A DNA stretch of 64,000 bases, from NCBI RefSeq assembly GCF_000347175.1, contig NZ_ANIK01000034.1, positions 43,799 to 107,798 on the forward strand. The letters are read 5' to 3'. Under the pieces are notes generated by a model. The model ran no database searches. It was not told where the DNA came from and saw only the letters and a list, made by a program, of their open reading frames with translations. The position numbers and the translations under genes were made by a program. This stretch comes from Leptospira alstonii serovar Sichuan str. 79601 (GTDB lineage Bacteria; Spirochaetota; Leptospiria; Leptospirales; Leptospiraceae). Shown here piece by piece: positions 51,684 through 64,000 of this stretch (position 1 is its first letter; each line of letters starts with the position of its first letter).

Positions 51684-52181
51684 ATGTGGAATTTTCGTCC
51701 GATTTTAACGTTCGTTGTTTTTCTGGTAGTCTCTTGTAATTTTTCCAAGGAAGAATCGATTCTCTATAAACTTTCCTTATACGATTTGGACGAACGTCCC
51801 GTTTCTCTCAAGGAATATAAGGGAAGGGTTTTACTCTTGGATGTTTGGGCCTCTTGGTGCGAACCTTGTAAGGATGCGGTTCCGGTTTTGGAAAAACTTT
51901 CTAAAGATTTGCAAGGGAAGAATGGCGTTCTTTTAGGAATCAATACCGAACCGGAACTTTCCAAAGAGGAACACTTGAAAGCTGCACGCGAGTTCGGAAT
52001 GACATATCCGTTTTTTGTGGATCGAAATTTTACGTTCATCAATCAGTATAAGGTGGAAGGGCAACCGGCTCTGATCGTATTTAGCCAGTCCGGAACCCTA
52101 TTGAAAATTCAGTACGGCATTCAAGAAAAAGATTATCCGAAGTTAAGGGCGAGTTTTTCGAATTGGTTCGATGCACCCTAG
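51684..52181 (+). CDS. TlpA-like thioredoxin-fold lipoprotein
   Basis: From the ATG at 51684, six bases after AGGA, the protein has 165 residues; an upstream TTG at 51612 would add a second hydrophobic stretch. The signal ends LVVSC with Cys18 as the lipid site. The mature part is a thioredoxin fold with VWASWCEPCKDAVPVL, Cys59 and Cys62, and a cis-Pro region VEGQPALIVF. Such proteins reduce disulfides in the periplasm, for example in cytochrome c maturation; the partner is not in the window. Confidence 0.82.
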   Translation: MWNFRPILTFVVFLVVSCNFSKEESILYKLSLYDLDERPVSLKEYKGRVLLLDVWASWCEPCKDAVPVLEKLSKDLQGKNGVLLGINTEPELSKEEHLKAAREFGMTYPFFVDRNFTFINQYKVEGQPALIVFSQSGTLLKIQYGIQEKDYPKLRASFSNWFDAP

Positions 52182-52342
52182 GTATTGTATAACAAAGTAA
52201 ATAAAATAGAACCTTCCTAAAGGCATTTCTAAAAAAAGGGTTTATTTCTCAGGTTCCCTATTTACCCTTGAATCCTTACCGACAGCTTCTTTGTCGGAAT
52301 TCCCAGTTGTGATAACGAAAGATACCAGGAGTTAAATGAAGT

Positions 52343-54391
<2,049 letters not shown>

Positions 54392-54414
54392 AATTTTCTA
54401 ATTTTTAATCCGAG

Positions 54415-54439
54415 GCCGACCTTCAGGTCGGCTTTTTTT
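54415..54439 (+). terminator. Rho-independent terminator after the acyl-CoA ligase gene
   Basis: GCCGACC (54415-54421) and GGTCGGC (54426-54432) form a perfect 7-base stem with loop TTCA, followed by seven T residues. Confidence 0.93.
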
Positions 54440-54479
54440 ATTTCTTCGGAGAATCTCCCGTCCTACCGATAGAATTTGT

Positions 54480-55159
54480 ATGACCGGAACTCATCAACAA
54501 ATTCAAAAATACTCGGTGTTTTCCCCTTTCGGACACGGAGATTTATATGCCCTTGACAATCTTTACCTTTCTCCGCTTAGAGAAAACGAGATTTGGGACT
54601 TTTCCAAAGTAACCGAATTTTCTTTGTTCAATCTGGGTTTTCTTTGTATGAGAGCGATCCTTGCCGATTATTGCGAGAGTAAGATTACCGTACAAGGCCT
54701 TAGTTCCGGATTCGTATTGGGGCTTTCCAAAATCGAAGAATTTGAAAACTGGAATCTTTTTCAAACCAAAGGTTTTATCCCGAAAGTGTTTGGAAAAAAA
54801 TTTCCGATGAGGATGAGTTCGACAATCCACGAAATTTTGAACCCCGCTCTTGCTACGTACGAAAAAGCCTTGTTTGCAGAATGGGATCCGAAGGCGGTTA
54901 CCATCGAAGGATGTTTTGAAAATCGGGAAATCTTGATCGCTGGAGTCGCTCTTCCCGAAGATGAAAAAAATCTTCCAAAACTTCTCAAAAACCTCATTCA
55001 AGCCGTTGCGGGAAGCTGCGGAAAATTTTACTTAAGAACGGACAAACATTCTTATCTTTGTCTGAAAAAAGAAAAAGATAATATAGGTCCGGTTTTCTTT
55101 CAGGAGAAGGAAAAGATCTGGAATTCTTTCGTATTTTTAATTTTGGAAATCGAAAAGTC

Positions 55160-55163
<4 letters not shown>
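54480..55163 (+). CDS. Hypothetical protein
   Basis: This 227-residue soluble protein lacks a signal peptide. It begins with a patch FGHGDLYALDNLYLSPL, then mixed helices and strands; there are five or more Phe/Tyr per 50 residues and a handful of cysteines, but no metal or nucleotide motif I can name. Its 3' end overlaps the end of the ptsI-like gene by 4 bases, so the two converge. Function unknown. Confidence 0.6.
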
Positions 55164-56941
<1,778 letters not shown>

Positions 56942-57030
56942 AAGAAGAATCTGACAATTCTTTTCCGGGTCGGAAGCGAAACGTGTAAAATTCCGGTCTT
57001 ATACCGACCGGAATCACAAAGTCGAGAAGT

Positions 57031-57936
57031 TTAGACGACTGCCACTTTTCTTTTGAATAGTGGGATTCTACGACTTTTGTATTTGCTGATCTCATCTCCG
57101 GTTACGCTACTCATCACGAGTTTAGCCATGGAAATATCCAGGGCATGTCCCGCTTTGGATGCGAGATAATGCCCAATAATCGGACGACCCGCAATGGAAA
57201 TGTCTCCGAAAAGGTCCAAAATCTTATGACGAACACATTCGTTTTCAAAACGGAGTTGTTGGTTCAAATACCCGTCCTGGGTCAAGACGATCGCGTTGTC
57301 CAGGGAACCACCCATCGCGAGACCTCTCGCTTGGAGTGCCTCCACGTCCTTGAGAAATCCGAACGTTCGTGCCGGGAGAATTTCCTGTTTGATCGTTTCT
57401 CTGTCCAGGGAAATCGTAATGTTTTGTCCTTTGAGTAGGGGATGATTGAAGTCGATCGTGTAAGTTACTTTGAGTTCGTTGCTGGGGAGTAAAACAAGAT
57501 ATTTATCCCCGTCCACGACCCAAAGAGGATTTTTAACGTAAATCGGTTCTACGATTTCGGGATATTCTACGATTCCCGCCGATTCGAGCGCCTGTAAGAA
57601 GGGAAGCGAGGAGCCGTCCATGATCGGAACTTCCACTGCGTCGATTTCTAAAATCAGATCCGTCAAACCGAGCGCATAAACCGCAGCCAAAAGATGTTCC
57701 ACAGTTTGGATCTTATGGAGTCCGTCTCCTAAGGTAGTCGCGTTACTTGTATCGACCACGTTGCTGAGTTCGGCGGATATCGAGGCTTTTTCCAAGCCTT
57801 TTCGGTATTCAAAAACGATTCCCGTGCCAGACGGCGCCGGATGAGCGATTAGATTCACTTCCTTTCCGGAATGAAGCCCGATTCCTTTGATTCTAACTGT
57901 ATCTTGTATGGATTTTCTATATAGGGTTTCTTTCAT
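57031..57936 (-). CDS. lpxC: UDP-3-O-acyl-N-acetylglucosamine deacetylase
   Basis: From the ATG at 57936 the protein has 301 residues and starts MKETLYRKSIQDTVRIKG, which fits LpxC; an ATG at 57975 adds 13 unlikely residues. Motifs include GIGLHSGKEV, TVEHLLAAVYALG with a zinc His, EVPIMDGSSLPFL, and ECVRHKILDLFGDI with a zinc His and Asp. LpxC catalyses the committed step of lipid A synthesis. It is 89 bases upstream of ptsI on the same strand. Confidence 0.96.
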   Translation of the reverse strand: MKETLYRKSIQDTVRIKGIGLHSGKEVNLIAHPAPSGTGIVFEYRKGLEKASISAELSNVVDTSNATTLGDGLHKIQTVEHLLAAVYALGLTDLILEIDAVEVPIMDGSSLPFLQALESAGIVEYPEIVEPIYVKNPLWVVDGDKYLVLLPSNELKVTYTIDFNHPLLKGQNITISLDRETIKQEILPARTFGFLKDVEALQARGLAMGGSLDNAIVLTQDGYLNQQLRFENECVRHKILDLFGDISIAGRPIIGHYLASKAGHALDISMAKLVMSSVTGDEISKYKSRRIPLFKRKVAVV

Positions 57937-58345
<409 letters not shown>

Positions 58346-59014
58346 TTACCAGGGAAGTTCCTCTCCGTTCTGATGAAAAAATTTTCCGGAGTTGCTTAAA
58401 TTCAAGGACTCGATCCGTTTTATAAGACCTTGCGCGCTTTCGGTTGTAGGAATTCCTTGGCCTCCGGTCATCCGAGTCGCTACCATGCCCGGATGAAAGA
58501 TTCCGACGGAGATTCCTTTCGCGCTTAAATCACGGGCCAAATTTACCGCGATCGCGTTCAACGCAGCCTTGGAAGCTCTATAACCATAATAAGAACCGGA
58601 ATTATTGTCGGCGATCGAACCCATCCTACTCGTAAGGAAGACGAGTTTCGCGTTCGGATTTAAAGAGGAAAGCAAAGCTTTCGCCATTTTGAGAGGCCCC
58701 AAGGCGTTCACTAAAAATTGTGTGTAAACGTTTTCCTCATCCAAACTTTGCAGGTTATCGGGAATCAAAATTCCCGCATTGTTGATAAGAATATCAATTT
58801 TCGTATCGAGTAGTTTGGCGGATAGATCTCGAATCGAGTTCGAATTCAAAACGTCCACACCGTCCATGATGCGAGTCGGTTTTAAACGAATCAAATCTTG
58901 GGAAGATTTTCTACATACGGCGAAAACTTGATCTCCTCGAGAGAGAAATTGTTTGGTGAGTTCCAGACCGATTCCTCGATTGGAGCCGGTAATCAAAACG
59001 TTTCTTTGAATCAT
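58346..59014 (-). CDS. Short-chain dehydrogenase/reductase
   Basis: This 222-residue SDR has the cofactor site TGSNRGIGLELTKQF, the NAG motif LINNAGIL, the active-site Ser in FLTSRMGSIA and Tyr-x3-Lys in YYGYRASKAALNA. The end is short, like the classical carbonyl-reductase-type SDRs. The substrate is unknown. It is divergent from the AIM24 cluster. Confidence 0.82.
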   Translation of the reverse strand: MIQRNVLITGSNRGIGLELTKQFLSRGDQVFAVCRKSSQDLIRLKPTRIMDGVDVLNSNSIRDLSAKLLDTKIDILINNAGILIPDNLQSLDEENVYTQFLVNALGPLKMAKALLSSLNPNAKLVFLTSRMGSIADNNSGSYYGYRASKAALNAIAVNLARDLSAKGISVGIFHPGMVATRMTGGQGIPTTESAQGLIKRIESLNLSNSGKFFHQNGEELPW

Positions 59015-59100
59015 TCTTCCTCCAAACTAAGAATGAAGAGCGGTTCTGAAAGTACTTTTCCGATTGACGTTTAAGTCAATTTATTTACATTGCATCATCT

Positions 59101-59766
59101 ATGAATTACGAGATCATTCACAAACCTTCGTATTCTTTTCTGAAAGTAAAACTTTCTCCGGGCCAAACGATCAAAGCCGAATCGGGGGCTATGGTTTATA
59201 TGACTCCGGGTATCAATGTGGAAACGAAAATGGGGAGCGGATTTCTTTCCGCAATCTCCAGACGATTTTTCGGAGGAGAATCTTTTTTCTTCAATATCTT
59301 CAAAGCACCCGCTGCAGGAGCGGAGATCGGTCTTGCTCCCGAACTTCCGGGTGACGTAGTCGGATTGGATCTGACCGAGACGGGACTTTTCGTGGAAGCC
59401 GGGGCTTACCTTGCATCCGATGAAACGATTACGATGAAACCGAAGTTCGGCGGGCTGCGTTCCTTTTTCGGAGGAGAAGGGGTTTTTCTTTTGGAAGTTA
59501 TGGGAAAAGGAAAGTTGTTCTTAAACGCCTACGGCGGAATTCTTCCGATCGACGTTCAAGGATCTTATACGATTGATACGGGACACGTCGTTGCCTTCGA
59601 CAAAAGTCTTCAGTATAAAATCGCAAAGGCCGGAGGAAGTTGGAAGTCCACTCTTTTCGGAGGAGAAGGTTTGGTGATGGAATTTACGGGGCACGGAAAG
59701 GTGTTGATTCAAACGAGAGTTCCATCGGGTTTTCTGTCCTGGCTCACGGGTCTTCTTCCTAGTTAA
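59101..59766 (+). CDS. AIM24 family protein, copy 1 of 3
   Basis: This 221-residue protein matches the TIGR00266/AIM24 family. It begins MNYEIIHKPSYSFLKVKLSPG, and has the family blocks QTIKAESGAMVYM, GGESFFFNIFKA, GDVVGLDL, FGGEGVFLLEVMG and DTGHVVAFD. The fold is a beta-rich, repeated prism. The family has members in bacteria and mitochondria, but its molecular role is not established. It is followed by two more members, with gaps of 15 and 14 bases. Confidence 0.85.
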   Translation: MNYEIIHKPSYSFLKVKLSPGQTIKAESGAMVYMTPGINVETKMGSGFLSAISRRFFGGESFFFNIFKAPAAGAEIGLAPELPGDVVGLDLTETGLFVEAGAYLASDETITMKPKFGGLRSFFGGEGVFLLEVMGKGKLFLNAYGGILPIDVQGSYTIDTGHVVAFDKSLQYKIAKAGGSWKSTLFGGEGLVMEFTGHGKVLIQTRVPSGFLSWLTGLLPS

Positions 59767-59773
59767 TAAAAAG

Positions 59774-60456
<683 letters not shown>

Positions 60457-60470
60457 GGGAGCAGAAAATC

Positions 60471-61154
<684 letters not shown>

Positions 61155-61516
61155 GTCCGTTATAATCGTGTTTTCTAAAATAGAATTGGGCGCATGGTCG
61201 GCGGATCTTTCCGATAAAAAGAAATCTTTTGAGAGTTCCGACCATCAGGCTCTCTACTTCGGTCAATAAATTTCAAACCTATCTATTTCAAAAAAGGACC
61301 GAATCACAAATTTATTGATCCTGTCGAAGCGCCCATAGAAGAAAGCGAGACGCTTTAGTTGTTCATCGATCCTTTGCGCGGTGATTTTCTAAAACGTCAA
61401 AATGGGATTCTTACCCGAAAAACAAAATGAAATCCATAAAATCGTAATATTAGAATCATAACTTTACTCACAAATACGGTAAGGTCATTCCTATCCGCAA
61501 AAACCGGCCCCTAAAA
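61155..61516. other. Intergenic region, nothing clear
   Basis: 362 bases between the AIM24 genes and the AlkC-like gene, which converge. No gene, repeat or strong terminator was recognised. An inverted pair GAGAG/CTCTC near 61231-61255 is too weak to call. Confidence 0.4.
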
Positions 61517-62623
<1,107 letters not shown>

Positions 62624-62664
62624 ATAAGAAATTCCGGAAGTCTTTTAAAAAACTTTCTTTTAGT

Positions 62665-62776
62665 TAACGTGAGTTCGGCATAACAAATGCGAAAGCGATT
62701 ATATGTTGCGACCCATAGGAAGCGAACGCATTGAGTTTCTTATTCGCCCAAATTTTTTTATGCCGAACTTACGTTA
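62665..62776 (+). repeat. Inverted-repeat element, family A (MITE-like), full copy
   Basis: A 112-base non-coding element with 19-base terminal inverted repeats: TAACGTGAGTTCGGCATAA on the left and its near reverse complement, one mismatch, on the right. Other copies, internally deleted or decayed, are at 6371, 22131 and 29600. It lies in the intergenic region between the AlkC-like and lipoprotein genes. Confidence 0.8.
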
Positions 62777-62921
62777 GTTAACAAAATTTCGTTCTTTTTC
62801 ATAAACGCAACCGTTTTGTTTTAAGGGATTTTCGCATTAGGGAGTTTCCCTATGGACATTTTTCCGTGAATTCGATAAGATTTATCCATATTCGATGGGT
62901 CTAATTTTTTAGGAGGCCTTT

Positions 62922-63230
62922 GTGGACGCTAACGCAAAATTCTTCTTCTATTTCGGGTTATTGGGAATGATGTTTTTTTTATCAGCAGGTTGTTATACCG
63001 GTCCATATCGACACTACGACGATTGTCGCACAATGGACGCCGCATATTCTCAGAATTGTGATCGATATATCAACGATTACGGTTATCGAAATCAACCTTA
63101 TCCGTATTATTATGGAAATAACCCTTATTACGGTGTTGGAAATGGCGGCGGAGGATATAAACAGAATCCTTTTCATGTTCCTTCCGGTAGATTTCACAAT
63201 TTCGCAAGACCGTCTAAATGGAGACTTTAA
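62922..63230 (+). CDS. Small Tyr/Gly-rich lipoprotein
   Basis: This 102-residue protein starts at a GTG preceded by a strong AGGAGG site. A signal peptide ends with the lipobox LSAGC (Cys24). The mature part has four to six Tyr/Asn/Gly-rich stretches, such as YPYYYGNNPYYG and GNGGGG, and three further cysteines. It may be a small outer-membrane or surface lipoprotein. No family is recognised. Confidence 0.7.
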   Translation: MDANAKFFFYFGLLGMMFFLSAGCYTGPYRHYDDCRTMDAAYSQNCDRYINDYGYRNQPYPYYYGNNPYYGVGNGGGGYKQNPFHVPSGRFHNFARPSKWRL

Positions 63231-63247
63231 GAGGCGATTTTTACATT

Positions 63248-63348
63248 AGAGTTGTTGAAAAATTCAATAGTCGCGATTAACAAAACTGCTTCAATTGTCC
63301 ATTTCAAGGAAACAGAAACAAATGGAGAATTAATTCTTCAACAACTCT
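63248..63348. repeat. Inverted-repeat element, family B (MITE-like), copy 2
   Basis: This 101-base element has 17-base terminal repeats AGAGTTGTTGAAAAATT and AATTCTTCAACAACTCT (one mismatch). Read on the other strand it matches the copy at 10734-10833 along its length. Read as GAGTTGTTG...CAACAACTC it is bounded by TA on both sides, as expected for a TA target duplication. Confidence 0.8.
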
Positions 63349-63628
63349 ATTATAAAATTGATACAGTATATTAAAATTTATGAATATTTTATATTTCGTT
63401 TGAAGTCGTTTTAAGGACTTATTTTAATTTGTTGCGATAAACTGTAATAATTTTGTTGAAGTTTTTGAAATCACTCAGAAAAAAAATTAGGTCGATTGTC
63501 ATTTTATTATAAAACTTGTTCTTAAATTTATCAAACGGGACCCGAGTTTGAAAAAGAACCCTAAGCAATTCTCCTCTGTATGAATCCGGAAAAAGTATTT
63601 TCGATCGAAACAATTTGGAGTTGGAAAG

Positions 63629-63803
63629 TTCCAACTACTATCAAACTAACTTCTTGCCACTTGAAATGTGGGAACTCACACGTTTTAAGGGATCATGAGT
63701 CAGAAATTAGATTTCAGGACTTTACAAGGGAAGAGTTGAAAAATTCCACCCCTCTCAGACTAACCTCTCGTCACTTGAAATGTGGGAACTCACACATTTT
63801 AGA
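63629..63803. repeat. Two direct repeats with a GTGGGAACTC core
   Basis: Two related segments at about 63629-63698 and 63742-63803 each contain CACTTGAAATGTGGGAACTC followed by ACAC. They share the core with the 38-base repeats at 51066. The frame at 63580-63807 spells out these repeats and is probably not a gene. Confidence 0.7.
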
Positions 63804-63885
63804 GTGACACCTATGATTCAAGAAAGTAGGAACACTTACAAATTAGGTTAAAGTTTTTTTAGAAAAAAGAGGTAAACTTCTTCTT

Positions 63886-64000
63886 TTGCCGGTTGAATTC
63901 GATCCGTTCCAATACGTTCCGAGAACCGTATTTGGTATGGGAACTCTATTACTTAATTCCGATTGTAAAATCAGTTCGACTCTTGGGGAGAATCGTTCCG
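63886..64000 (+). CDS. Possible start of a gene cut by the window end
   Basis: From the TTG at 63886 the frame stays open to the window end (38 codons). A GAGG at 63869-63872 lies 13 bases upstream, somewhat far for a binding site. An ATG at 63937 is a later alternative. The translation (starting LPVEFDPFQYVPRT) is not recognised. Confidence 0.3.
   Translation, partial: MPVEFDPFQYVPRTVFGMGTLLLNSDCKISSTLGENRS

Noticed and set aside
63580..63807. 75-codon frame covering the GTGGGAACTC repeats
   Set aside because: The protein only translates the direct repeats (HLKCGNSH twice) and has no upstream binding site.

Overview
The window is chromosomal DNA of a spirochaete of the genus Leptospira, most likely a pathogenic-group species. 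This rests on recognising the proteins: a 516-residue citramalate synthase (CimA) very close to the L. interrogans enzyme as I remember it, a B12-dependent ribonucleotide reductase as the only reductase seen, a type II secretion GspL-GspM-GspN block, an Rpn-type PD-(D/E)XK protein, relaxed spirochaetal lipoboxes and many TTG starts. By eye the coding regions are in the low-to-mid 40s % G+C, which would suit the more GC-rich pathogenic species better than L. interrogans; the species cannot be fixed from this alone.

Layout. 1-2.4 kb: end of a type II secretion operon. 2.5-4.2 kb: an AT-richer patch with an unknown exported protein and an HNH nuclease. 4.2-6.4 kb: a TetR regulator divergent from a tautomerase and a zinc alcohol dehydrogenase. 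6.5-10.4 kb: nrdJ and a tRNA-Asn. 10.8-14.1 kb: xseB, xseA, an AI-2E-type permease and an exported protein on the minus strand. 14.2-16.5 kb: a DedA protein and an App1-like (DUF2183) protein. 16.5-22.1 kb: a tight operon smr-cimA-pth-xerC-hslV-hslU. 22.3-24.7 kb: a sugar dehydrogenase lipoprotein and an Rpn nuclease. 25-31 kb: a GHKL-like protein, a compact lipoyl/phosphoesterase/Mrp operon, ubiX and ubiA. 30.7-38 kb: a ferritin-like protein, a Lys/Ser-rich exported protein, ychF, then mutY-ubiD-hldD. 38-40 kb: ArsR, a FabG-like reductase and a second GHKL-like protein. 40.5-48.5 kb: recN, an ExbB-ExbD pair, bamA and a UvrD/PcrA helicase. 48.5-54.4 kb: exported proteins, a CysQ-like phosphatase, a glycosyltransferase, a TlpA-like lipoprotein and a fatty acyl-CoA ligase with a membrane insert. 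54.5-58 kb: an unknown protein, PTS enzyme I and lpxC. 58.3-63.2 kb: a short-chain dehydrogenase, three tandem AIM24 genes, an AlkC-like protein and a small lipoprotein.

Functional themes are cell-envelope building (bamA, lpxC, hldD, type II secretion), DNA repair and recombination (mutY, recN, pcrA, xseAB, alkC-like, xerC), quinone synthesis (ubiX, ubiA, ubiD scattered over 8 kb) and protein quality control (hslVU). There is no CRISPR array, prophage, rRNA or intact insertion sequence.

The most distinctive content is outside the genes and in unusual proteins. Two families of short inverted-repeat elements are present: family A has one full copy, one decayed copy and two internally deleted copies; family B has two copies of about 100 bp with TA-like flanks. 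Two sets of repeats share a GTGGGAACTC core. Two paralogous GHKL-like proteins have an altered ATP-binding box and no kinase domain. I did not find a convincing complete new multi-gene system; the GHKL-like pair, the AIM24 triplet and the mobile inverted repeats are the best leads.
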